64,000 nucleotides of DNA from CAYIHX01 sp964363305 (GTDB lineage: Bacteria; Bdellovibrionota; UBA1018): contig CAYIHX010000015.1 of assembly GCA_964363305.1 (NCBI GenBank), positions 10,418-74,417 of the forward strand. The letters run 5' to 3'. The notes beneath the pieces are model-generated. The model did not search any database. It saw only the letters and a list, made by a program, of their open reading frames with translations, and had not been told where the DNA came from. Positions 1 to 8,158 of this stretch are shown here, piece by piece. Both the position numbers and the translations under genes were made by a program. Position 1 is the first letter of the stretch. Every line of letters starts with the position of its first letter.

Positions 1-347
1 TGAAGCTCGCGCCTGAAATCGGATCAGTTGAACTCCAAAATATTCTCATGGCGGGCTCGCAGATGGGAATTTCGGGTTGGATTCTCACCAACACCCGAGT
101 GGGTGAGTATCACGGAGTGTCCGGAGGGTGGAGCGGCGCCTGTTTGACGGAAATTTCGCGGGAAAAGCTCTTGTTGGCTCGTACTGTTTCGAAAGCACCG
201 ATCGTCTCGGTGGGTGGGGTGATGGATGCGACTGAGGGTCGCCTTCGGAGGCGCTCTGGTGCTGATCTAGTGCAGCTCTACAGTGGGTGGATCTTTGCAG
301 GGCCTCGGCTACCGGGCCAAGTTGCTCGAATGTGGATGATCCCCTAA
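1..347 (+). CDS. pyrD: Dihydroorotate dehydrogenase (class 2), C-terminal part
   Basis: The C-terminal 114 residues of a quinone-linked dihydroorotate dehydrogenase, which oxidises dihydroorotate to orotate in pyrimidine synthesis at the inner membrane. The N-terminal part lies left of the window; reading enters in the third frame. Seen in family order: KLAPE, the loop ILTNTR (IATNTT in E. coli), GVSGGWSG, the strand IVSVGGV, and the FMN-phosphate-binding end LVQLYSGWIFAGP. The segment before the last motif is RRRSGA where most homologs have a less basic helix. The next gene starts 9 bases after the stop, so the two are probably co-transcribed. pyrF is in the window but 15 kb away. Identification rests on motifs only. 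Confidence 0.88.
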   Translation, partial: KLAPEIGSVELQNILMAGSQMGISGWILTNTRVGEYHGVSGGWSGACLTEISREKLLLARTVSKAPIVSVGGVMDATEGRLRRRSGADLVQLYSGWIFAGPRLPGQVARMWMIP

Positions 348-356
348 GCTCTGGAT

Positions 357-1163
357 GTGGTGATCATTTCTTTTTTGCTGATGGTTTCGAGCGTTCAGGC
401 TGCCCAAGACGGCCGAATCGTGTTGGACGAGGTGACGATTCACGAGGCACCCGACTCTCGGAGCCCGGTATTGAATCGAATCGCGCACGGCAACGTACTG
501 AGGATGGCCACGAGGTCGAGCAATGGATGGTATAAAGTCTCGCTCCCTCAGCCCATTGGAACAACCGTGTTTGGGTACGTTGAAGCGTCGCAGGTAGTGG
601 CTGATACGGTAGAGACGGACCTCAATAATGCCGGGATCGTTCACGCTGACCCGGTGGTTCGCGTCTCCGAGCGCAGGCATTGGCTGTTTCGCCCCTATTA
701 TGAGCTGCTGTTGCTCAATTCCACTCGGCTGGCTACGGCGGCTGGATCGGATCAGGGCATTGTGTTGGGGCACTCTTTCGGTGGAGAGTTTGGATATTTA
801 TATGACGGCGGGATCTCTTTAGGGCTGAGGGGCGGTTATTCGATCGCGACCGCAGTTGGAACGACTCAACTGAGCGTGTCGTCGGCTTTTACGGGACTGT
901 TTTGTGATTACGAGTACTTTTTTCAATACCCCTTTTCGTTGGGTGTTGGATCCACGATCGGGGCGGCCTTCATGGGGACCGTAGTCGCGCCCGAGGGTAC
1001 CGTCAGGTTCTGGTTTGCTTACTGGCTCGGAAATGGCTTCGGCGTGTCGTTGGGCGGCGGCGTTCGGTACTTGAACCCTCAGGCGATTACCTTACAGGGC
1101 GAGAGTTCGGCACTTTGGCTCGGTGGTGGTTTCGCCCAGGTTATGCTGCTATTTCGAATGTAA
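357..1163 (+). CDS. Secreted SH3-domain protein with C-terminal beta-barrel
   Basis: 268 residues. The start chosen is the first of two adjacent GTG codons; a short hydrophobic signal sequence (VIISFLLMVSSVQA) ends near residue 16. Residues about 18-85 resemble a bacterial SH3 domain (VTIHEAPDSRSPVLNRI, then GNVLRMATRSSNGWYKV, then FGYVEASQV), a fold that often binds peptidoglycan or proline-rich partners. From about residue 105 the chain alternates glycine-rich and aromatic strands (FGGEFGYLYDGG, ISLGLRGGYSI, FGVSLGGGVRYL) and ends LLFRM, as in small outer-membrane barrels. I infer an outer-membrane protein with a periplasmic SH3 domain. It follows pyrD closely and is closed by a hairpin terminator. 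Specific function unknown. Confidence 0.72.
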   Translation: MVIISFLLMVSSVQAAQDGRIVLDEVTIHEAPDSRSPVLNRIAHGNVLRMATRSSNGWYKVSLPQPIGTTVFGYVEASQVVADTVETDLNNAGIVHADPVVRVSERRHWLFRPYYELLLLNSTRLATAAGSDQGIVLGHSFGGEFGYLYDGGISLGLRGGYSIATAVGTTQLSVSSAFTGLFCDYEYFFQYPFSLGVGSTIGAAFMGTVVAPEGTVRFWFAYWLGNGFGVSLGGGVRYLNPQAITLQGESSALWLGGGFAQVMLLFRM

Positions 1164-1180
1164 ATGTCATTCCCAAAAAC

Positions 1181-1214
1181 ACGAAAGCCCCGGGTTTGCA
1201 CCCGGGGCTTTCGT
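1181..1214. terminator. Terminator between convergent genes
   Basis: A perfect 15-bp inverted repeat (1181-1195 with 1200-1214) with loop TTGC separates the SH3 protein gene from the lysine-rich peptide gene on the opposite strand. Read on the minus strand the stem is followed by GTTTTTGGG, so it is a canonical intrinsic terminator for the peptide gene. On the plus strand the downstream T-tract is poor, but the stem is strong enough to act both ways. Confidence 0.8.
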
Positions 1215-1237
1215 TAACTACTTTCGCAAGTGAAGAC

Positions 1238-1309
1238 TTACTTCTTCTTCTTCTTTGCAACTTTCTTCTTCGCGACCTTCTTCTTTGCAGCTTTTTTCTT
1301 GGTAGCCAT
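1238..1309 (-). CDS. Tiny lysine-rich (histone H1-like) peptide, 23 aa
   Basis: A 23-residue gene that starts ATG GCT ACC (MAT) and continues as KKKAA, KKKVA, KKKVA and a run of five lysines before TAA. Fourteen of 23 residues are lysine and all others after MAT are Ala or Val, so the chain is a near-perfect KKKxA repeat like the tails of histone H1-like bacterial DNA-binding proteins. Support that it is real: a strong ribosome binding site (GGAGGAAATGAAAA before ATG), a candidate promoter about 60 bases upstream, and a strong terminator 24 bases after the stop. It lies downstream of and on the same strand as the FecR-like gene. I infer a nucleic-acid-binding or other polyanion-binding peptide; function unproven. 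Confidence 0.7.
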   Translation of the reverse strand: MATKKKAAKKKVAKKKVAKKKKK

Positions 1310-1328
1310 TTTTCATTTCCTCCGTAAA

Positions 1329-1396
1329 AAGCGTCGTTCACCAACAACACCGTGACGCTTACTTATTAATGTTACTCGGATCGAGCCGTAGATCAA
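1329..1396 (-). promoter_or_regulatory. Candidate promoter and leader hairpin for the lysine-rich peptide
   Basis: On the minus strand TTGATC (1391-1396) and TAACAT (1369-1374) are spaced 16 bases, four of six matches each to the sigma-70 boxes. The predicted start is near 1362. The leader then holds the inverted repeat AAGCGTC/GACGCTT (1354-1360 with 1329-1335, loop 18), followed by a short T run just before the ribosome binding site. This could be an attenuator, but the loop is large and the stem short. Confidence 0.35.
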
Positions 1397-1424
1397 GAAC
1401 TCTACTAAACTTTTTTCGTTTTTT

Positions 1425-3629
1425 TTAGAGCGACCACCGGAGATGAAGAGAAACTCCCGCGCTCACATCGAGAGAGGAAGACGTGAAGCTCTTCAGCCAG
1501 CGATCGAGTGAAGCACGAAGATCCATCGAAGCATCGAGTGACCATCGTCCTGAAATTGGGAACCTCCATGCAGTGCTCGATTCAAAAATTGCAATTGCAG
1601 GAGAGCCGTAGAGGAGCCCTGAGAGCGGCAGTGCGAGAGATGCCGTCGTACTCGTCGGCAGAAAAATAAGTTTAGAATCAAAATTAAAATTGAAGCTGGC
1701 GGAGGGTCCAATTGTGAATCCATATTCGGTTGAAAGCGATTGCGGACCCCCTTTTACGAAACGAAAGGGGAGTTTCGCCATTCCTCCGAGCGACCAATTG
1801 CCCCATCGACGTTCGGCGCGAAGATGTCCTTGAATTGCTCGAATCGGGTCGGAAAACGCCAAATTTGTCCCCGGCGGGGCTCGAAAAGCCCAAAGGTCGG
1901 CTTGGAGGTCGATCATCCAGCGTGTTTTGGTGCTCGTTCCGAGCTCAGTATCGATCATTAGACTCTGGCGAAGGGCCGCCGAGCCGAGTGAGACACGTTC
2001 GACGATTGAACTTCCCCATTGCGCGCGAGTTCCGACTCCTGTGTACGCGGCGATTCGTGCGTTCCGAAAGACGAGCGGCTCTTTTTTTGTCGTCTCAGTC
2101 ACGAGAATTGGAGATGGCGCGCTTGATTCCTGAGGTTCTTGATCACGCTGTTCCTGGTCGACCGCCCCGTAGATCTCATTTGCTTGAGGAAGACTGATTT
2201 TTTTCGCCGCGGAATAGCTTCCTGCTCTGCCATTCTCGCGGATCGAAGCGATTCGGTAGTAGTAGGTGCGCCGATTGCTCGGAGAATGTGAAAATCTCCA
2301 CGTGAACTCGGGCGCTTCGACATCTTGGCGTTCGATCGTTTGTTTGAAGGATTGAGAATCAGAAATCTCGACGCGGTACCGAACGGCTCGTTTGACAGAT
2401 TTCCATGTCAGGTGAATTTCGAGTGCCTCGGGCGGCTCCTCAGCCGCCCAAGCTTCCGAGATAAAGAGGCTAAGCCAACTCGTGCGTTTCTTTGGTTTGG
2501 CCGGGGGAATAGCGCTGGGGCCTGGCATCTTCTTTATTGTGATCTCAGCTTTGTCGAGATCGGGAGGGGGCAGCTCTTCTTCGGTCGGGTGACTTGGAAT
2601 TCGACTGGAGACGGAATGTGCATCTGCGGAATTTTGAATTCTGAATGGTCGGCTTGGACTACTGCTTCCGCTACGAGCACCGCGGACGCGCCAATAGTAC
2701 AATTCGACTCCGTTTGGAGGACCGAGACTCACCTTGGCTTGAACCTCCGCTCGCGGTGTAGGAGATTGCGCAATGGTTATCCGTTTGATGATTTCTGAGA
2801 AATGCTGGTTCTTGGCCACCTCAAGCACAAGGGGCTCGTCCGGATAAGCGGGGGAGGGAGAGCCCCTCCAAGAAAAATTGACTTCGGTCGTTGATGTTCG
2901 TGACTCAATCACTTCATTTACGTCCGGATATAGGGGCATGAATGGGGGGGTATCCACTTGGGGGGCGAGTTGGGAGGTAGGATCGCTCGCGAGAACAACT
3001 TTCTCACCGCGTTTGAGATCGACGACCCCCGTGGGGGACACCACTTCCGCGGCTCCTTCGGATAGGTAGAACTGGGTTTCTCCGCTTTCGGCGACGCTGA
3101 TGGAGAACTCAGCTGTCGCATTGGGGCGCAGATGCGCGCTCCCGACGATGAGTTCAAATGCTTTCTGTTGAGAACGCGGACTTTTCCGGAGGGTGCCCCT
3201 CAGTAAGCGAATTCGAACCGGGCCGCCGCGAGCGAAGGAGTCAGACCGTGAGACCTCGATCATGCTCTGAGGTCCGATGATGATCCCCAGCCCGTCATTG
3301 AATTGAACTTCCGCCTGTCCTGATTCGCCAGTCATCAGGTGGTCATATTCCCGGAGGTTGGTCTGCGATGGGGCCGATAGCCAGGCTAACTCTCCCTCGG
3401 ACCGCAACCGCGTGTCTCGACTGCTGTCCACCAAGGAGGCGATTTCCGGTCTGTCCGAAAGTCGGCTGGACGCGTCCCCGGCGATCCAGTTCACCCATCG
3501 ATCTAGATCAAAGAGAAGATAGATCTGGGCCGCCAGCACCAGCAGCGAAAGGCCGACGAAAGTTGGCCACTTCTTATTTGTATTTTGTTGAACAGGTAGA
3601 GCATCCACCATTGTAGCTTTGTCGCCCAT
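1425..3629 (-). CDS. FecR-domain protein with fibronectin-like repeats and putative barrel
   Basis: About 734 residues. One transmembrane helix near the N-terminus (WPTFVGLSLLVLAAQIYLLF) is followed by a FecR-like domain around residues 90-210 (GQAEVQFNDGLGIIIGPQSM; VSPTGVVDLKRGEKVVL). Two proline-rich regions alternate with two fibronectin-III-like modules (ELYYWRVRGARSGSSSPSRPF; RTYYYRIASIRENGRAGSYS). The last 200 residues look like amphipathic barrel strands and end HLRWSL. FecR domains usually sense or bind at the envelope; here it is not paired with an ECF sigma factor or receptor. The start is uncertain: ATG at 3629 or 3611, neither with a good ribosome binding site. The gene diverges from the signalling operon at 3646, so promoters must overlap coding starts. 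Confidence 0.7.
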   Translation of the reverse strand: MGDKATMVDALPVQQNTNKKWPTFVGLSLLVLAAQIYLLFDLDRWVNWIAGDASSRLSDRPEIASLVDSSRDTRLRSEGELAWLSAPSQTNLREYDHLMTGESGQAEVQFNDGLGIIIGPQSMIEVSRSDSFARGGPVRIRLLRGTLRKSPRSQQKAFELIVGSAHLRPNATAEFSISVAESGETQFYLSEGAAEVVSPTGVVDLKRGEKVVLASDPTSQLAPQVDTPPFMPLYPDVNEVIESRTSTTEVNFSWRGSPSPAYPDEPLVLEVAKNQHFSEIIKRITIAQSPTPRAEVQAKVSLGPPNGVELYYWRVRGARSGSSSPSRPFRIQNSADAHSVSSRIPSHPTEEELPPPDLDKAEITIKKMPGPSAIPPAKPKKRTSWLSLFISEAWAAEEPPEALEIHLTWKSVKRAVRYRVEISDSQSFKQTIERQDVEAPEFTWRFSHSPSNRRTYYYRIASIRENGRAGSYSAAKKISLPQANEIYGAVDQEQRDQEPQESSAPSPILVTETTKKEPLVFRNARIAAYTGVGTRAQWGSSIVERVSLGSAALRQSLMIDTELGTSTKTRWMIDLQADLWAFRAPPGTNLAFSDPIRAIQGHLRAERRWGNWSLGGMAKLPFRFVKGGPQSLSTEYGFTIGPSASFNFNFDSKLIFLPTSTTASLALPLSGLLYGSPAIAIFESSTAWRFPISGRWSLDASMDLRASLDRWLKSFTSSSLDVSAGVSLHLRWSL

Positions 3630-3645
3630 CTGTGATTCTATATCT

Positions 3646-5676
3646 ATGGTCGGCAGCGTGAAATACCCAATTCGCACAAAGATGGCGGCGCTGTGCGCTT
3701 TTCTCACTATTTTTGCGACCGGAGCCTATCTTGCGCTCGCCGTATCCGTGTTTCGTGCGGATAAACTCGAGCTCGTGTATGAATTGAACCACTCGACAGT
3801 CAGATCACTGACAGGTGAGTTAGATTCCTTCATTAGATCCGCCCGGGAGCAGATTCGCATTCTCGCCCAGGTGAGCTCGAATCGGGAAATCGTGGAAGGG
3901 CTGCTGGCTGGCGACAAGGATGTCCTTCATTTCGCTCTGTTCGAGAGGGCGAAAGAGTGGAAGCCGCTCGTTGAATTTTCAGGGCGGGATCAAAAACAGA
4001 TGTCTATGGACCGAGCCTCCATCCCCTGGGCTCGAATCGAGAAGGAAGGACTGGTAACTTGGAATTCTTCTCGTGTGCCGGAAGATATGCCCGCAATTTC
4101 CGTGGCTGTTCGAATTCTGGCGGAAAATGATCGTGGTGCGGAACTTATTGGGGTTCTCGAGTATAAAGCTGATCTCATCCTTAGAGCGATGGGCGCACGA
4201 TCGTTGGCGGAGGTCTTTGCCGTTGAATCTTCAGGTAGGGTGTATCTGCACCCCAGTTCAGACCATCTTTATGTGTCTAAGCTTTTACAGGAGGATCCGC
4301 TGATCAAAGAGGCGCTCCAGAGCCCTCTTCGGACTCAGGTTCGCAACTACAGGGACGGAAACAAGGAGTGGCTTGCGGCCTTCTCAACGACGGAGCTGGG
4401 AGGGGTTAGGGTTCTGTCCCGTGTCGATTCTTCTCAGGCGTTGCGCGCAGCCAGAGGGCTCATCGCGCGGTCCGTAGTGTTTTTCGGCATCATCGTTACC
4501 TTGTCGATCATTCTAAGTACTTGGCTTGCGCGTCAGTTTACCCGCCCGTTGTCTTCCTTGGTTGAGGCTACGGAGCGGATATCGAAGGGTGACCTGAATG
4601 TAACTCTCCATGTCGATACCCGGGATGAGCTCGCAGTTTTAACGAGTTCGTTCAATGTCATGGCGTTTGAACTCGCCAGACAACGCGCGGCGCTTGAACA
4701 GCAGCAGCATGAGTTGACGTTGAAGGTGAAAGAGCGGACGCAGTCGCTTGAGACGGAAAAAAGAAGTACGGCCGAGGCGCAGCAGAATCTCCTAAAAACC
4801 ACGCGTCTAGCCACGCTAGGAGAGATGGCAGGCGTTACCGCACATGAAGTTTTAAATCCGTTGAACAACATGAACATTCGAATTGAGAAATTCAAAGCGC
4901 AAACCGCGGCATTGAGAGAGTCAGACTTGCAGGTTTTAGGTCAGATTTTGTCCGGATGGAGGGCCGCCGTGGCTGCGGGGGGGGTGAGTCAGCTGGCCTC
5001 GGAGCTTGCGAAATCCGTGAGCCCGGAAAAACGCCTCATTGATGAGGATCTCGATAACCTCGATGGCATCGCGAAAGACTTTCAAGGGACGCTGTCGTCT
5101 TTCAGGGAAGATATGGTTTTTTTCTCCTCCCAGATCGCTCGTGTCACTCGCATCGTGAATAACATGCGCTCACTTTCTAGGGTCGGAGGTGAGCGACGGC
5201 CAATCGATGTTCACCGTCCTCTCGATGACACTCTTTTGACGCTTAAAGATGCTGCGCAGAAGAGGAAGGTCTCGTTGGTTTCTGAATATAGCCAAGACCC
5301 GAGAGAAAACTTCGTGATCATTGCTGACCACGATGAACTGATTCAGGTATTCTCTAATCTGGTGCGAAACGCGATGGATGCCCTCATGCAGACTCGGGAG
5401 CTTCGTGCGCCCGAGGTTCGGATTCGAACTTCTTGGGACGAAGGCCGAGTTATTGTACAAATTTGCGACAACGGACCCGGCGTTGATGCCGCGATTCGTG
5501 CCCGTCTTTTCGAGCCGAATGTCACGACGAAGAGCGCGGCCGATGGAACAGGTCTTGGTCTGAGCATTTGTAGGCGTATCATTCGGGCGTTTGACGGCGA
5601 TATCGATGTCGTGGACCGAGAAGATGGACAGCCCGGTGCGGTATTCAGAGTCTGGTTACCGAGGGTGAGGTCATGA
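3646..5676 (+). CDS. Membrane sensor histidine kinase (Cache-like, HAMP, HisKA, HATPase)
   Basis: 676 residues. A helix at about 12-32 and another at about 280-300 (SVVFFGIIVTLSIILSTWL) flank a Cache-like periplasmic sensor. A HAMP domain follows (RPLSSLVEATERISKGDLNV), then a coiled coil. The H box is ATLGEMAGVTAHEVLNPLNN with phosphoacceptor His400. ATP-binding boxes are clear: NLVRNAMDAL (N), DNGPGV (G1), FEPNVTTK (F) and GTGLGLSI (G2). Odd: roughly 110 residues separate the two dimerisation helices, far more than usual. ATG at 3646 is chosen because it opens directly into the transmembrane segment; a TTG at 3619 is the alternative. First gene of a run of four overlapping signalling genes. 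Confidence 0.87.
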   Translation: MVGSVKYPIRTKMAALCAFLTIFATGAYLALAVSVFRADKLELVYELNHSTVRSLTGELDSFIRSAREQIRILAQVSSNREIVEGLLAGDKDVLHFALFERAKEWKPLVEFSGRDQKQMSMDRASIPWARIEKEGLVTWNSSRVPEDMPAISVAVRILAENDRGAELIGVLEYKADLILRAMGARSLAEVFAVESSGRVYLHPSSDHLYVSKLLQEDPLIKEALQSPLRTQVRNYRDGNKEWLAAFSTTELGGVRVLSRVDSSQALRAARGLIARSVVFFGIIVTLSIILSTWLARQFTRPLSSLVEATERISKGDLNVTLHVDTRDELAVLTSSFNVMAFELARQRAALEQQQHELTLKVKERTQSLETEKRSTAEAQQNLLKTTRLATLGEMAGVTAHEVLNPLNNMNIRIEKFKAQTAALRESDLQVLGQILSGWRAAVAAGGVSQLASELAKSVSPEKRLIDEDLDNLDGIAKDFQGTLSSFREDMVFFSSQIARVTRIVNNMRSLSRVGGERRPIDVHRPLDDTLLTLKDAAQKRKVSLVSEYSQDPRENFVIIADHDELIQVFSNLVRNAMDALMQTRELRAPEVRIRTSWDEGRVIVQICDNGPGVDAAIRARLFEPNVTTKSAADGTGLGLSICRRIIRAFDGDIDVVDREDGQPGAVFRVWLPRVRS

Positions 5677-6896
5677 GGAACAATACGATTCTCATTGTTG
5701 ACGATGAACCTGAGACTTTGCAGGGCTACCGAGATTTTCTGTGTGAGAACCTTGGTGAGGCGCCGGCTTCTCGTAAGAGTTCACGCCAGGCGACGTCGAA
5801 CAGTCCCCAGGAAGCGGTTCCCTCTCCTCGTTCGGGAGAAAGTTATCGTCTTCTCTCTGCGGCGTCCGGCGAGGAAGCGATCGCCTTGGTGAAACAGGAG
5901 TTGGCGGAGGGACGCCGGGTTGCAGCAGGATTTTTTGATGTCAAGCTTGAGGGCGGGATCGATGGTTTGACCACGATCCAGGAAATCAAGAAGTTGGACC
6001 CGGATCTTCGGTGTGTCGTGGTGACCGCCTATCATGATCGCTCGGTCGACGAGATCAATACGCTCTTTGGCGAAGCATTTAAGGACCATTGGGACTACTT
6101 GAACAAGCCTTTTACTCGAGGGGAGATCGTCCAAAAAGCGCGCCAAATGGTGTCCGCCTGGAACAGGGAGAAGGAGGTTCATTTTCTCCATGAGCAGCTG
6201 ATCCGGTCTGAGCGACTGGCAGCCATTGGACAGGTTGCTAGGGGCGTTGGCCATGAATTCGGAAATATTTTGTTAAGAATCATGGGAAAGGCCGATCTGG
6301 CCCTGAGCGAGACGGACATGTCGAAAGTGAAGGGCCATCTTGAAGTGGTCATCAGCGCTTCCGAGAGAGCCAGTGTGATCGTCCGAAATCTGCAGTCTTT
6401 TTCCAAGACAGAACCCGTATTTGAAGCGGGGAGTGTGAATACCGTGATTGAGGAGGCCCTGTCCCTAGTCGGTCATGAATATCAGAGGCAGACAATTTTG
6501 GTGGAGAGATTGTTGCCGGCCTTGCCCGACGTGAAGATGGACCGAGTGCGTATTGGGCAGGTCGTTCTCAATCTCCTTATTAATGCGATGCACGCAGTTG
6601 TCGCCAAAAACCCAAAGGGCGGAAAGGTGTCGATCTCGAGCCGATCTCTCGAGGCCGGTGGCATTGCGGGCGTCGAGGTTTCCGTGGCGGATTCGGGGAC
6701 AGGGATTCCTTCCGAAGTGCTTCCGCGTATTTTTGATTTCGCGTTTACGACCAAGGGCGAGGGCGGTAGCGGATTGGGTCTTGCTGTGTCTAAGGAGATT
6801 ATCAATGCTCATTCAGGCCAGATCGCAGTCAATACTCAGCTCGGTCAGGGCGCTGATTTTCGGTTTTGGATTCCCTTAGGGGGGCCAGCTAGATGA
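5673..6896 (+). CDS. Receiver-histidine kinase hybrid
   Basis: 407 residues, soluble. An N-terminal receiver domain (ILIVDDE; phosphoacceptor Asp89 in FFDVKLEGGIDG; VVVTAYHD; YLNKPF) is followed by a HisKA/HATPase module: H box AAIGQVARGVGHEFGNIL with His194, N box NLLINAMHAV, G1 DSGTGIP, F box FDFAFTTK and G2 GSGLGLAV. The receiver carries an insertion of about 25 Ser/Pro/Arg residues after the first helix. The domain order (receiver before kinase) suits a relay that receives phosphate from the upstream kinase and passes or gates it onward. The ATG overlaps the upstream stop (ATGA), implying translational coupling. Confidence 0.87.
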   Translation: MRNNTILIVDDEPETLQGYRDFLCENLGEAPASRKSSRQATSNSPQEAVPSPRSGESYRLLSAASGEEAIALVKQELAEGRRVAAGFFDVKLEGGIDGLTTIQEIKKLDPDLRCVVVTAYHDRSVDEINTLFGEAFKDHWDYLNKPFTRGEIVQKARQMVSAWNREKEVHFLHEQLIRSERLAAIGQVARGVGHEFGNILLRIMGKADLALSETDMSKVKGHLEVVISASERASVIVRNLQSFSKTEPVFEAGSVNTVIEEALSLVGHEYQRQTILVERLLPALPDVKMDRVRIGQVVLNLLINAMHAVVAKNPKGGKVSISSRSLEAGGIAGVEVSVADSGTGIPSEVLPRIFDFAFTTKGEGGSGLGLAVSKEIINAHSGQIAVNTQLGQGADFRFWIPLGGPAR

Positions 6897-8158
6897 GTGG
6901 TACAAAAAAGACTGACCCACATTTTTTAGTAGTGGATGACGATGATGCAAGCCGCGATACAATCATCGAGTATCTCTACTCAATGGGTTTTCCGCACGTA
7001 CAACAAGCCAAGGATGGCCAACAGGCGTTGTTGATTCTCGACCGCGACCCGAGTATCAATTTCATTATTTCAGACTGGGACATGCCAAAGCTGAATGGTT
7101 TGAATCTACTTCAGAAAGTCCGCTCGAGTCCCAAGAGGTTTAATATCCCGTTCCTTATCGCGACGTCCCCGGTTTCCCAGGAGACTGAAAAAATTGTCCT
7201 GGCGGCGGAGAACATGGTGTCGTCATATATTATCAAACCGTTTCGCGTGAAGACCTTTCAGGAGAAGGTACTCGCTCTCGTCAACGGAGAGAACAAGCAG
7301 CCAAAGGGGAGCGCGGTTGTCATTGACGATGATGATGATGCACGAGAGATGGTTGAGGAGTATCTTAGAAAGGAAAAATTTCAGGACGTGAAGACGTTCA
7401 AGGAGGGTCGATCGGCCCTTGCGTATCTAGAGACCGCTTTCGCCAAGGTTAGCTTGATTGTATCTGATTGGGAGATGCCTGAGATGAACGGCATCGAGCT
7501 CCTCAAAGCGTGCAAAGCGGATTCTAGAATTCGAGATATTCCGTTTCTCATGATCACGTCTCAAACTTCTATTGAGCGGACCAAAGTGATGCAGGCCGCG
7601 CGTTCTAATGTCGACGATTACCTGCTGAAGCCATTCAGTAACGACGATCTCAAGAAGCGGATCGGATTTCTCATGGAGCGCACAACGGCTCGATCGAAAA
7701 CCACGAAAGGGATTGTGGCAGCTCTCGATCATCTTGAACATGCTCATTACAACAAGGCTATTCAGCTTTTCGAGGAGAGCCTCATGATTGATCCACAGAG
7801 CGATGTCGCTCTTCGGGGTCTCGGCGATGCCCTTACCAAGACAAAGGGGTATGACGCGGCTCTTCCGCATTATAAGAGGGCGGTCGAGGCGAATCCCGCA
7901 AATGCAAAGGGCTATATCAAGCTGGCTCAAACTTATGAGCAGCTCGGCCTTTTTGATAAAGCGCAAGCGGTGCTGCAAGCGGGAGTCGGAGAGATCGGAT
8001 TTAATGCCGATCTCCATTATCAGCTTGGGTGGATTTATCATAAACAGGGAAAGAACGATTTGGCGCGTATGGAGTTCCAAACCACTCTTGAGATTCAACT
8101 CGGTCATCAGGAGGCCCGTTTGATGCTCGATCTTTTAGGCCAGGAGAAGCGGGATTGA
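6893..8158 (+). CDS. Double receiver protein with TPR repeats
   Basis: 421 residues. Two complete CheY-like receivers in tandem (FLVVDDDDASRD with IISDWDMPKLNG; VVIDDDDDAREM with IVSDWEMPEMNG), each with the conserved Lys (IIKPFR and LLKPFS). From about residue 275 come TPR-like helix pairs (ALDHLEHAHYNKAIQLFEES, ALPHYKRAVEANPANAKGY, LHYQLGWIYHKQGKNDLARM). No DNA-binding or enzymatic output domain, so it probably acts by protein-protein contact, as adaptor or phosphate sink. It overlaps the preceding gene by ATGA and the next by TTGA. Confidence 0.85.
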   Translation: MSGTKKTDPHFLVVDDDDASRDTIIEYLYSMGFPHVQQAKDGQQALLILDRDPSINFIISDWDMPKLNGLNLLQKVRSSPKRFNIPFLIATSPVSQETEKIVLAAENMVSSYIIKPFRVKTFQEKVLALVNGENKQPKGSAVVIDDDDDAREMVEEYLRKEKFQDVKTFKEGRSALAYLETAFAKVSLIVSDWEMPEMNGIELLKACKADSRIRDIPFLMITSQTSIERTKVMQAARSNVDDYLLKPFSNDDLKKRIGFLMERTTARSKTTKGIVAALDHLEHAHYNKAIQLFEESLMIDPQSDVALRGLGDALTKTKGYDAALPHYKRAVEANPANAKGYIKLAQTYEQLGLFDKAQAVLQAGVGEIGFNADLHYQLGWIYHKQGKNDLARMEFQTTLEIQLGHQEARLMLDLLGQEKRD

